Positions 23,290-32,541 of a stretch of DNA of 64,000 bases are shown here, piece after piece. Made by a program: the position numbers and the translations under genes. The notes under the pieces were generated by a model. The model was given only the letters and a program-made list of their open reading frames with translations. It had not been told where the DNA came from and searched no databases. Origin of the DNA: Nilaparvata lugens (taxonomy: Eukaryota > Arthropoda > Insecta > Hemiptera > Delphacidae); contig NC_052518.1 in the NCBI RefSeq assembly GCF_014356525.2, forward strand, positions 35,415,705 to 35,479,704. Reading direction: 5' to 3'. Within the stretch, counting starts at the first letter, position 1, and every line of letters begins with the position of its first letter.

Positions 23290-23743
23290 ATCATTTTTCG
23301 TAAGTTATCAAGGAGGAGGTTGTGCGCTAGACACCACATGGGTGTGTATAGCTTATCACATCGGGATGCAAGCGACAGGTTCTCGCTCTCCCCTTTCAAT
23401 GCACTGATAGAAGTTTCTCACTTCAATTCCCCCTCTCTCTCCCGCACCCTCTTCACGAGAACGCATGTGTTCCCCCTTATCTAAGCCTTAGCAAATAAAA
23501 CTTCAGATTAAAATGAAACTGAGAAGCATTTTTTGATAGAGACGTATTATATTTACACCAAATCTTTGTCATATTTACTCTGAATGGAATGTATTTGCAA
23601 TAGATTATTTACAATAAATGTACATGATATTTACAATAGATTATTTACAATAAATTTACATGATATTTACAATAGATTACAAAAGATTATTTTTCATCTA
23701 ATAGTTGATCCTTACTAATATAACTAGGCGTTGAAAACCCAAT
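23290..23743. repeat. Intergenic region with AT-rich tandem repeats
   Basis: Between ATPase and integrase. 'ttacaatagattatttacaataaa' units repeat two to three times at 23,590-23,690. The homologous array in Polinton B is at ~56,815-56,950. A basal promoter for the ATPase may lie at 23,290-23,460, but I see no clear TATA/Inr pair. Confidence 0.5.
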
Positions 23744-24640
23744 TCATTTCACTAACAATCCTTTTTTATCACGTTTTAATATTTTTTCAATCAAATACAC
23801 TTGTCTCTCCAATTCATTTAATTGTGTTTTTTTAATTTCTTCTGCATAAAACCTACCACTAATTACTTCTCCATTTAGATCTCGCAAGCTATACGTTACA
23901 GGTTGAGAAGGAAATATAGAATGAATTACAAAATACTCTGCGCTCCAGTTTATGTTATAAGATTTATCGAAAAGAACCCTTTCCTTTGAGATTCGTACAA
24001 CATCTCCTAGCTTAAATTTCGGTTTTGAATTTTTCAATTTATATTGTCTATTGAATGCAGAATTCAATGACATTAAAACATGATTACGATCTTTTTTCCC
24101 CACATCTTTAGGTTTCATTCTAATGGATGAATGCATTGTTGCATTATAATCTCGAACTAAACTGTCTAGTTGCGATATCCAGTTTTTGGTTCCATGTTCA
24201 GTTAAATATCTATAAATTTTTGCTTTAAGTGTTCTATTAAACCTTTCAACTATGGAGGCTTTCTTATCACTAAAAACATGATAATGTTCAATACTATATC
24301 TATCTAATAATGCTTTAACTTTTGAATTAAAGAATTCTGTTCCCTGATCTGTTTGGAACAGCTTAACTCCCTTATTTTTAGAAATAATTGGCTCGAGAGC
24401 GTTAAATACAGATTGGCTTGCCTTGTCTTTTAATGGTACACAATATGCAAATTTTGAAAAACAATTAATAACAGCTAAGATATATTTGTAACCCTTATTA
24501 AAACGTGATAAACTTGTCATCTCAATGAGATCGGCTTGAAGCAAGTCTTTTTCACTTTTCAACTCATATTTGCGAGTGGGATAGTTCACACGCGGTACGC
24601 TATGAAGCTCTAAAGCTAACTTAGATCTAATAATATTCAT
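23744..24640 (-). CDS. Polinton retroviral-type integrase (c-INT)
   Basis: 298 codons from ATG at 24,640. RNase-H-fold integrase with the catalytic triad visible at D37 (Q-A-D-L-I-E), D98 (Q-T-D-Q-G-T-E-F) and E132 (I-V-E-R-F-N-R), i.e. D-x60-D-x33-E, the spacing of retroviral and Polinton integrases. It would join element ends to host DNA, giving the 6-bp duplications seen here. The stop falls after G-L-L-V-K, where Polinton B encodes Trp and a chromodomain-like tail (V-K-W-x-G-F). The stop is a TGA replacing that TGG, so ~19 C-terminal residues are missing. The core is intact. Confidence 0.9.
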   Translation of the reverse strand: MNIIRSKLALELHSVPRVNYPTRKYELKSEKDLLQADLIEMTSLSRFNKGYKYILAVINCFSKFAYCVPLKDKASQSVFNALEPIISKNKGVKLFQTDQGTEFFNSKVKALLDRYSIEHYHVFSDKKASIVERFNRTLKAKIYRYLTEHGTKNWISQLDSLVRDYNATMHSSIRMKPKDVGKKDRNHVLMSLNSAFNRQYKLKNSKPKFKLGDVVRISKERVLFDKSYNINWSAEYFVIHSIFPSQPVTYSLRDLNGEVISGRFYAEEIKKTQLNELERQVYLIEKILKRDKKGLLVK

Positions 24641-25044
24641 GATATAGTCAAATCAGTGGTGACGGATGATTGTCATGGGACATACTGAGCAATTGTTAGT
24701 ATGAAGACTTCCTTACTACTGTTCAATCAATTTAATATGTGTACATACTTAATCAGACTAAACCGACCTTCATATATTATTCTAACTTACATATAGCTTT
24801 ACAACTAGAGTAGCTTGGTTTAATTCAATAAATCAACATAGAATGAGAAACATTATACAGCATTTATTTTTTGTCAATAGTTATAATAATTTTGCATTTA
24901 TTCGTAACTTACAACTAATACATTTATTCCTTAAACCTCTACAAGTATTACAATTAATTTTCACATTCAAAGCTTTTAGTATTTAATAGTTTTATTCTCT
25001 CCTCAATTAACGAGTTCATCATAATTTCTGTAAAAAAGTTAAAG
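24641..25044. other. Intergenic between integrase and the small paralogous genes
   Basis: AT-rich, no ORF. In Polinton B the homologous interval (55,374-55,858) is slightly longer. Both genes flanking it read minus. Confidence 0.5.
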
Positions 25045-25479
25045 TTATAGTTTGTACAACATTGCTGATTCGCCACACATTTTCATAATTTCAAATGTAA
25101 ATCTTACACTATCAATGTTTTTATCTGTTAACCTATCATCAATGAAATAATACATTTGAATATTCAACCAACCTAATGAATTACAATAGCAAAATTCAGG
25201 AATTTCCTTTAATTCACATCTTCGATGTCTGTCAACTATATTCTTATTTATAATATAACATACGCTTATATGTTCTGACTTCTGTTCTTCACTTTTACCA
25301 GGTTTTATAAATGTTAAATATTCCTCAAACGTTAGTCCTTCTTTTCCGAAATTATTCAATTCTAATATTGTTTTCTCAATAAGTTCGAAATAACAACATC
25401 TATATTTTTCATCGATTTTATTCGAAAAATAGTTCTTATCAAATGAAATTGAATCCATCTCCAATCTGAAATTAAACAT
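25045..25479 (-). CDS. Small Polinton protein, paralogue 1 (144 aa)
   Basis: 144 codons from ATG at 25,479. A second ATG (MDSISFDKNYF) seven codons in is preceded by a possible 3' splice site, so the start is uncertain. Helical, Cys-rich, with the signature E-Y-L-T-F-I ... H-I-S-V-C-Y-I also present in its neighbour (25,489-25,875), so the two are diverged tandem paralogues. The Cys and His residues could bind metal, but no standard finger spacing is evident. Intact in Polinton B. No family recognised. Confidence 0.55.
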   Translation of the reverse strand: MFNFRLEMDSISFDKNYFSNKIDEKYRCCYFELIEKTILELNNFGKEGLTFEEYLTFIKPGKSEEQKSEHISVCYIINKNIVDRHRRCELKEIPEFCYCNSLGWLNIQMYYFIDDRLTDKNIDSVRFTFEIMKMCGESAMLYKL

Positions 25480-25488
25480 AATATGCTA

Positions 25489-25875
25489 TCAATCTTGTTC
25501 TAGCCCACTCTCATCTGAACAAATAAATAAAAAATTCCAGATAAGTTCATTTAATTGTTCTTTTGTTAAATGTTTATTTTTTTCTGTTATACATTTTTTA
25601 ATTTTATCGATAGACTCTTTAAGGATTGCACACACACATCTCCATGAATCGGGGCAATCTTTTTCCCTGTAAGCATCATATGATGTGCTGTATAAATCAC
25701 AAACTGAAATATGATTATAGTTATCACTATGCCAAACTCCTAATTTTTCATAGTCTCTCACAAAAGTTAAATATTGTAGATTTGTCCATCCTTTTTCTGC
25801 TAACTGGTCCAATAATTGCTGATGCGTCTCCAATAGTTCAGTTAGTTCACAACGATAACTTTGTATTCTCGCCAT
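25489..25875 (-). CDS. Small Polinton protein, paralogue 2 (128 aa)
   Basis: 128 codons from the ATG M-A-R-I-Q-S-Y. Just upstream lies TCTGTTTCTTTAG, a good splice acceptor, which supports this start over the longer GTG-initiated frame. Shares Y-L-T-F-V ... H-I-S-V-C-D-L-Y with the 144-aa neighbour; Cys occurs again at W-R-C-V-C. Ends acidic. It lies next to the divergent Rep-like promoter. In Polinton B the same gene has an early TAG. Function unknown. Confidence 0.5.
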   Translation of the reverse strand: MARIQSYRCELTELLETHQQLLDQLAEKGWTNLQYLTFVRDYEKLGVWHSDNYNHISVCDLYSTSYDAYREKDCPDSWRCVCAILKESIDKIKKCITEKNKHLTKEQLNELIWNFLFICSDESGLEQD

Positions 25876-25957
25876 TTTTTCTAAAGAAACAGAATCATAT
25901 TTAGCCACAAATCTTGTTTCAATAATTCTGTATGAGCTTATTTCTCAACTATCTTAC

Positions 25958-25996
25958 TATAAATACCACTGCATTGATCTGCATTCGTTCAGTTCG
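25958..25996 (+). promoter_or_regulatory. TATA/Inr promoter of the Rep-like gene
   Basis: TATAAATA at 25,958-25,965 and the arthropod initiator TCAGTT with its A at 25,991 are spaced 33 bp apart. The start codon follows 29 bp later. The same pair occurs inverted before copy 2 (30,932-30,898). Confidence 0.75.
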
Positions 25997-26019
25997 GTAG
26001 TGTCAACGGTGCAATAAAC

Positions 26020-28394
26020 ATGGATACTTCTAAGGTGTTTAATGTACCTATGCTCCGTGGTAATAAAATCAAGCCTAGCAATGAGCGGTATGGTTTGTGG
26101 TTTCTATCAGAAAACTTGTGTGATGACAACCTTGTGACAGACATTGGAAATATTGATTACACTGCTGGGGAAGAACTGTTTGTGCAGGATGACTCTAATC
26201 TTGTGGCTATTACAGAACCTTTTTGTGACAATATGATGCTTGTGAAAATCTGTGCTTTGGATGATTGTGAGGCAATGGATAAGACACGTTTTGTTCTAAA
26301 AAAGGATATATGTGCTGCATACAACTTATATTTAAGAGGTAAATTCTCTAATATGGTGTCAGCTAAACATGCAGTCAAAGCAAAGCTGGCTTACCTATTG
26401 GACAGTGGAAGTGATATGTCTCAAAAGATTCTACAAGTGCTTCCCAATGACAATTACAACCAAGTGAAACAAAAATACCAGGAACCAGTAGGCATACCAT
26501 ACAAAGTAGAGCTTGCAGATGTGCCAATTGCTACATTGATAGAGGAACTACCGAGATTATTGCACCAGCTGAGGAAAGAGCACTTCTATCTACTAGACTT
26601 GGGCATAACACAGGACTTTGGTGGAATATTCAACAAGAATGGAATGTGTGATTTTCTAACTATGAATCATCGTTTTTGTTTCCAAGGAGAATATAAAGAA
26701 GACTATAATGTGATAGCAGATAACAATAAAACTGTTGGGATTGATTGTTTGAGTTGGGTTAATAGTAATGCGAGGGTGAAAATTTATAATAAGTTTGTAT
26801 GTGAAATAACAAGCTCTGGTGTAAATAAGCAGTTAGGTAACCATATTGTAGACTTTATTGAGTGTGCAGATTCAAGATTAGGGGAAACTTTCACCTCTCC
26901 TACAGGTAAAATGCATGGTATTACACGTTTGGAAGCTACAATCTGTAACTATAGTTTAACAAATAGAGCCAATAGCAAAACCTTTGACCCTATTCAAGAT
27001 AGCTTGTCACTCTTGAATGATAGTAGAAATTATTTCCAAAATGCTCCAATTTATTCTGTGTCCTTGGCTAAAATGTGGAGAAAACTGACAGATAATTTAA
27101 AAAATAGTTGTTGTTTGATCTATAATGATCTTCTACAGTATGTTTACTGGGGTAATAGCAATACCAAGAAATTGACTGGAGTACAAGTAAAGCTTCCCAC
27201 TAACCCACAACATAGAAATAAAATAATTTCTTATGTTATTTCTGCATTCAGCTTCAATTTACTACCTATAAATTATGTAGAGATTTTTGAGGATCCATCA
27301 AACAAAAATAATTTATCAGTTTCTCACAAAAGTGTTATATTAAGAGCGGTGAGACATATTTCTCCAAGTCAACCACAGTTTTCTCTACCATATCCAAAGT
27401 TGTTGACCTAGATGAGTTGGGGCTTGTAGCAACAGGTAACTTGATACCACAAGTCTTGAGAAAGCGGGCAAACATAACTTGTAAGCTTCCTCCATACTCT
27501 GTTAAAGAGATACAGCCCTTGTCTCCTATCTCAGTGCTATCAGCCAAGAAGCGTAAGCTAGAACTGGATGAAATTGATCTAAAACGGAGGAAAATTGAGT
27601 TTTTTGAAGCCACACAGTCATTTAGGGAACAGCATAAGCAGGTAGAAGAATTTGAGGAAGAAATAGAAAATTTGAGAGAGGAACTTGAGCCATATTTCCA
27701 TTCACGTTGGAAAAATTTTGATCTAAGTGGAGTGTACAATGTGACTGCATTTACTGTAAATAATACTGGGAAATTCCCATATGTAGGTGTACTAGGGGAG
27801 AAAGATGGTTTGAAAAACGTTTACTTTGTAAAGGGGTGGCATAAAAATGTTTTTATTAATGCATACAAAGCTATCGAAACTCTCAAGAAAGAGGGTTATT
27901 TTGTAATCCCTTACACTGACAAAAAAGAAATTATTTGTCTACCAAGGGAAGAGAAAATTTGTGTAATTACAGTCAATGGTATGACAAGCTATAATGGACA
28001 TACATTTCCTAGAATAGAATCAGTTAAGTTTCTGCCAGATGTTTGGAAAAACTTGGAAGACACTCCCTTCACACAAAAAGAAGTGGAGCAGTATAATAAC
28101 ATCACAATGCTGGAAATTAAAGGGAAAGTAAAAGTAGGACAGTGCAAAAGATTAGAAGAGTTACCAGAAGGTATAGAGTTGGTAATTATTGCAATAAAAG
28201 AAGTGTACAATAGAAACAATACTCGGTATATTCTACAGTTTGAAAACCTGGAAGCATTGTATGTGTCAAACTATTGGTTAGAGGAAGAATTTGGAAAGCC
28301 AAACATAGATTTGAATTATAGAATTAGAATCAAGCTAGATGTTTTCAAATATACACCCAGTAGGAATAAGGAAAGAGTTACTTTCTGTATTTGA
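26020..28394 (+). pseudogene. Rep_trans-like replication initiator candidate, copy 1 (frameshifted)
   Basis: Full-length family member of ~790 codons, broken once: a 2-nt gain near 27,310 ('aataatttatcag' against 'aataatatcag' in copy 2) ends the first frame at 27,411, and the second frame runs 27,417-28,394. In the N-terminal half three blocks occur in the order of Rep_trans (PF02486-type, pT181/pC221) initiators: L-D/G-I-T-Q-D-F (~residue 194), R-V-K-I-Y-N-K (~252, candidate nucleophilic Tyr) and G-I-T-R-L-E-A (~300). A basic/acidic coiled coil follows (K-K-R-K-L-E-L ... E-E-I-E-N-L-R-E-E-L). A beta-rich C-terminus ending near T-P-S-R-N-K-E-R-V looks OB-fold-like. An AATAAA at 28,437 follows the stop. 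Function is inferred. It stands where Polintons usually need a replication gene. Confidence 0.55.
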
Positions 28395-28428
28395 TTGGAC
28401 CATAGATATGCTTTGATGTATGTATAAT

Positions 28429-29013
28429 AATTTAAAAATAAAGAAAATTATTGTGACATTGAGTGTTGACATTGACCTCTCCCCCCATCGCCGCATTCCT
28501 CTCTCATTTTTTTCTTTCCTGCTAAATGAGTGGTGGAGGAGGAGGTGGAGGAGGAGGAGGAGGGGGAGGAGGAGGAGTTAGGTTAGGTTAGGTTAGGTTA
28601 GGTTAGGTTAGGTTAGGTTAAATTAGGCTGCTCATCGCTGTGTCAGCGTTGACATATATATATATATATTTTTTTTCAAATATATATAATTTTATATATA
28701 TTTTTATTTTAAAAATTTGAATAATATTTCAAAAATTTACAAATAGGAATAATTCAAAATTAAAAAAATATATATATATATGTCAACGCTGACACAGTGA
28801 TGAGCAGCCTAATTTAACCTAACCTAACCTAACCTAACCCAACCTAACCTAACTCCTCCTCCTCCCCCTCCTCCTCCTCCTCCTCCTCCTCCTCCTCCTC
28901 CTCCTCCACCACTCATTTAGCAGGAAAGAAAAAAATGAGAGAGGAATGCGGCGATGGGGGGAGAGGTCAATGTCAACACTCAATGTCACAATAATTTTCT
29001 TTATTTTTAAATT
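28429..29013. repeat. Palindrome with (TTAGG)n and (GGA)n arms
   Basis: Arms 28,429-28,676 and 28,763-29,013 are near-perfect inverted copies around an ~86-bp AT-rich loop. Going inward each arm has the poly(A)-signal region, a C-rich segment, (GGA)n, about seven to eight TTAGG units, AAATTAGGCTGCTCATCGCTG and an (AT)n stretch. The two Rep-like genes continue the palindrome outward to ~25,938 and ~30,954. TTAGG is the common insect telomere unit, but here it is internal. Confidence 0.9.
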
Positions 29014-30870
29014 TGTTTTAGCTTTGTATGCATTAATAAAAACATTTTTATGGCACCCCTTTACAAAGTAAACATTTTTCAAATCATCTTTCTCCCCCAG
29101 TACACCAACATATGGGAATTTCCCAGTATTATTCACAGTAAATGCAGTCACATTGTACACTGCACTTAGATCAAAATTTAGCCAATGTGAATGGAAATAT
29201 GGCTCAAGTTCCTCTCTCAAGTTTTCTATTTCTTCCTCAAATTCTTCTACCTGCTTATGCTGTTCCCTAAATGACTGTGTGGCTTCAAAAAACTCAATTT
29301 TCCTTCGTTTTAGATCAATTTCATTCAGTTCTAGCTTACGCTTCTTGGCTGATAGCACTGTGATAGGAGACAAGGGCTGTATCTCTTTAACAGGGTATGG
29401 GAGAAGCTTACAGGTTATGTTTGCTCGTTTTCTTAAGACTTGTGGTAACAAGTTACCTGTTGCTACAAGGCCCAACTCATCTAGGTCAACAACTTTGGAT
29501 ATGGTAGAGAAAACTGTGGTTGACTTGCAGAAATATGTCTCACCACTCTTAATATAGCACTTTTGTGAGAAACTGATATTATTTTTGTTTGATGGATCCT
29601 CAAAAATTTCTTCATAATTGATAGGTAGTAAATTGAAACTGAATGCAGAAATAACATAAGAAATTATTTTATTTCTATGCTGTGGGTCAGTGGGGAGCTT
29701 TACTTGTACTCCAGTCAATTTCTTGGTATTGCTATTACCCCAGTAAACATACTGTAGAAGATCATTATAGACCAAACAACAACTATTTTTCAAATTATCT
29801 GTCAGTTTTCTCCACATTTTAGCCAAGGATACAGAATAAATTGGAGCATTTTGGAAATAATTTCTACTATCTTTCAAAAGTGACAAGCTATCCTGAATAG
29901 GGTCAAAGGTTTTGCTATTGTCTCTATTTGTTAAACTGTAGTTATAGATTGTAGCTTCCAAACGTGTAATACCATGCATTTTGGCTGCAGGAGAAGTGAA
30001 AGTTTCCCGTAATCTTGTATCTGGACAGGCAATAAAGTCTACAATATGGTTACCTAACTGCTTATTTATACCAGGGCTTGTTATTTGACATACAAACTTA
30101 TTATAAATTTTCACCCTCACATTACTATTAACCCAAGTCAAGCAATCAATCCCAACAGTTTTATTGTTATCTACTATCACATTATAGTCTTCTTTATATT
30201 CTCCTTGAAAGCAGAAACGATGATTTGTAGTTAGAAAGTCACACATCCCATTCTTGTTGAATATTCCAGCAAAGTCCTGTGTTATGTCCAAGTCTAGTAG
30301 ATAGAAGTGCTCCTTCCTCAGCTGCTCCAATAATCTCGGTAGCTCTTCCATCAATGTAGCAATTGGGACGTCTGCAAGCTCCACTTTGTAAGGTATCCCT
30401 ACTGGTTCCTGGTATTTTTGTTTCACCTCATTGTAATTATCTTTGCCAAGCACTTGTAGAATCTTTTGAGACATAACACTTCCACTGTCCAATAGGTAAG
30501 GCAGCTTTGCTTTGACTCCATGTTTAGCTGACACCATATTAGAGAATTCACCTCTCAAATATAAGTTGAATGCACCACATATATCCTTTTTTAGAACGAA
30601 GCGTCTCTTATCCATTGCTTCACAATCATCTAAAGCACAGATTTTCACAAGCATTATATTGTCACAAAAAGGTTCTGTAATAGGCACAAGATTTGAGTCA
30701 TCCTGCACAAACAGTTCTTCCCCAGCAGTGTAATCAATATTTCCAATGTCTGTCACAAGGTTGTCATCGCACAAGTTTTCTGATAGAAGCCACAAACCAA
30801 ACCGCTCATTGGTAGGCTTGATTTTATTACCACAGAGCATAGGCACATTAAACACCTTAGAAGTATCCAT
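28849..30870 (-). pseudogene. Rep_trans-like candidate, copy 2 (C-terminus deleted)
   Basis: An open frame of 673 codons from ATG at 30,870. It is unbroken through the three Rep-like blocks (residues 194-200, 252-258, 300-306) and the coiled coil (~530-570). After F-I-N-A-Y-K-A (~29,030) the rest of the C-terminal OB-like domain (~175 residues in copy 1) is deleted, and the frame runs into 3'-UTR and repeat sequence, ending in an artificial Arg-rich tail translated from (CCT)n. The N-terminal initiator-like domain is therefore complete but the protein is chimeric at its end. It is preceded by a TATA/Inr pair (30,932-30,898). Protein divergence from copy 1 is several percent by eye. Confidence 0.55.
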
Positions 30871-30897
30871 GTTTACTGCACCGTTGACACTATCAAA

Positions 30898-30932
30898 CTG
30901 AACGAATGCAGATCAATGCAGTGGTATTTATA
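30898..30932 (-). promoter_or_regulatory. TATA/Inr promoter of Rep-like copy 2
   Basis: Minus-strand TATAAATA (30,932-30,925) followed ~33 bp later by TCAGTTT. It is the inverted counterpart of 25,958-25,996. Confidence 0.7.
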
Positions 30933-31056
30933 GTAAGAAAGTTGAGAAATGACGTCATACAGACTTATTGAGAGAAGATTTGGATGCTGTCAAAGACTGG
31001 TCATGTGACATGAGGTGGTGGAGTGGGGGTCGTTGAAACAGCCTTCGTTGAAAGCA

Positions 31057-31960
31057 TAGCATGTGATGTTATTATACTGCTCCACTTCTTTTTGTGTGAA
31101 GGGAGTGTCTTCCAAGTTTTTTTTTCAAAACATCTGACAGAAACTTAAGTGATTCTATTCTAGGAAATGTATGACCATTATAGCTTGTCATACCATTGAC
31201 TGTAATTACACAAATTTTTTCTTCCCTTGGTAGACAAATTATTTCTTTTTGTCACTGTAAGGGATTACAAAATAACCCATTTTTTGAGAGTTTCAATAGC
31301 TCTGTATGCATTAATAAAAAACATTTTATGGCACCCCTTTACAAAGTAAACATTTTTTTCAAATCATCTTTCTCCCCCAGTACACCTACATATGGGAATT
31401 TCCCAGTATTATTCACAGTAAATGCAGTCACATTGTACACTCCACTTAGATCAAAATTTAGCCAATGTGAATGGAAATATGGGTCAAGTTTCTCTCTCAA
31501 ATTTTCTATTTCTTTCTCAAATTCTGCTAGCTGCTCATGCTGTTCCCTAAATGACTGTGTGGCTTCAAGAAAAACTCAATTTTCCTCCGTTTTAGATCAA
31601 TTTCATCCAGTTCTAGCTTATGCTTCTTGGCTGATAGCACTGTGATAGGAGACAAGGGCTGTATCTCTTTAACAGGGTATGGGAGAAGCTTACATGTTAT
31701 GTTTGCTCGTTTTCTTAAGACTTGTGGTATCAAGTTACCTGTTGCTATGAGGCTCAACTCATCTAGGTCAACAACTTTGGATATGGTAGAGGAAACTGTG
31801 GTTGACTTGCAGAAATATGTCTCACCACTCTTAATATAGCACTTTTGTGATAAACTAATATTATTTTTTGTTTGATGGATCCTCAGAAATTTCTACATAA
31901 TTGATAGGTAGTAAATTGAAACTGAATGCAGAAATAACATAAGAAATTATTTTATTTCTA
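31057..31960 (-). pseudogene. Rep-like fragment, copy 3 of Polinton A
   Basis: Matches the middle and C-terminal portion of the family, from the Y-V-I-S-A-F-S-F block (~31,960) through the coiled coil to the Y-N-N-I segment (~31,060). It has several frameshifts (for example an extra A near 31,570 and a poly-T expansion near 31,120). Both ends are truncated: the left junction is at unrelated sequence around 31,050 and the right abuts the PolB scrap at ~31,961. Not coding. Confidence 0.8.
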
Positions 31961-31967
31961 TAATACC

Positions 31968-32096
31968 TGCATCAGATCTAAAGAGCATCATGTCTATACA
32001 GTGGATATAAATAAAAAAGCTCTTTGTTCCAAAGATGATAAGAGAATAGTATTAGAGGATGGAATATCCACATTACCAATTGGATACAAGAATTAA
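31968..32096 (+). pseudogene. C-terminal scrap of protein-primed PolB
   Basis: An open stretch reading V-Y-T-V-D-I-N-K-K-A-L, then K-D-D-K-R-I-V-L-E-D-G-I-S-T-L, and a stop. This is the conserved tail of Polinton PolB (compare R-K-K-A-L-S-K and E-K-R-Y-I-L-D-D-G-I-T-T-L at ~40,330-40,390). It is the only polymerase trace in Polinton A and lies ~440 bp from the right terminus, in the usual PolB location near a TIR. It implies that the right end derives from a PolB-bearing element. Confidence 0.75.
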
Positions 32097-32360
32097 AGTT
32101 AAAAAAAAAAATATTCTAAGAATCTCAATAAAACTTAAAGTACCCACCTTAAGAATATGAAATACCAGAATTTAGTATGGGGAATAAAAAAATTTTTAAT
32201 AGGGGAATTTTAAATAGGAAATTTTTTATGGTTTTGGTAAGAGCAGCTGCACCTGTTCTTAGCACACCTGTCATCGCCTGTTTTTGGGGAGAAAATCATG
32301 GTGGGAGGCTTCCTGCTCTCCTATTGGTTGGGGAAGGAGTCATGGTGAGAGACAAAATGA

Positions 32361-32515
32361 CTGAGACTAGGTTTGGGGGAGGTTAGGTTAGGTTAGGTTA
32401 GGTTAGGTTGCTCATCACTGGTGGGGCCAGACAAAATGACTGAGACTAGGTTTGGGGGAGGTTAGGTTAGGTTAGGTTAGGTTAAATTAGGCTGCTCATT
32501 GCTGGTGGGCCCAGA
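32361..32515 (+). repeat. Two ~77-bp units with (TTAGG)n near the right end of Polinton A
   Basis: The unit contains 'ctgagactaggtttggggga', four to five TTAGG copies and GCTGCTCAT..GCTGGTGGG and occurs twice. The part from TTAGG to GCTGCTCAT is shared with the central palindrome (28,574-28,640). Confidence 0.8.
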
Positions 32516-32535
32516 ATCCTCTTATTATACCTACT

Positions 32536-32541
32536 TTTTGC
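32536..32541. other. Polinton A target duplication, right (TTTTGC)
   Basis: Follows the terminal CTACT; palindrome-arm sequence resumes with ATACTTTTGTTTTTG. Confidence 0.9.

Larger units (their letters stand above)
18293..32535. mobile_element. Polinton A: 14.2-kb capsid-less Maverick/Polinton
   Basis: Bounded by AGTAG...CTACT and perfect 6-bp TSDs, as Polintons are. Content from left: G/C-strand-biased TIR, a 107-aa gene, a coiled-coil gene, a DUF8207-like gene, packaging ATPase and integrase (all minus), then two small paralogous genes, a Rep-like gene (plus), a TTAGG-bearing palindrome, a second Rep-like copy (minus), a third Rep-like fragment and a PolB C-terminal scrap. The capsid/protease half seen in Polinton B is absent. 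The right end matches the left only over ~28 bp with an indel, so the long right TIR is lost or comes from a different Polinton. It is a mosaic, non-autonomous derivative. Confidence 0.9.

Noticed and set aside
27335..27739. 134-codon Ser-rich ORF on the strand opposite the Rep-like gene (also 29,153-29,557)
   Set aside because: Antisense shadow of the coiled-coil region; it recurs only because the sense gene is duplicated.
28574..28620. A true chromosome end at the TTAGG tract
   Set aside because: Only ~8 units, flanked on both sides by element sequence and arranged as a palindrome, so it is interstitial.
28849..28960. Arg-rich C-terminus of Rep-like copy 2
   Set aside because: Artificial run-on through (CCT)n after a deletion; not a nuclear localisation signal.
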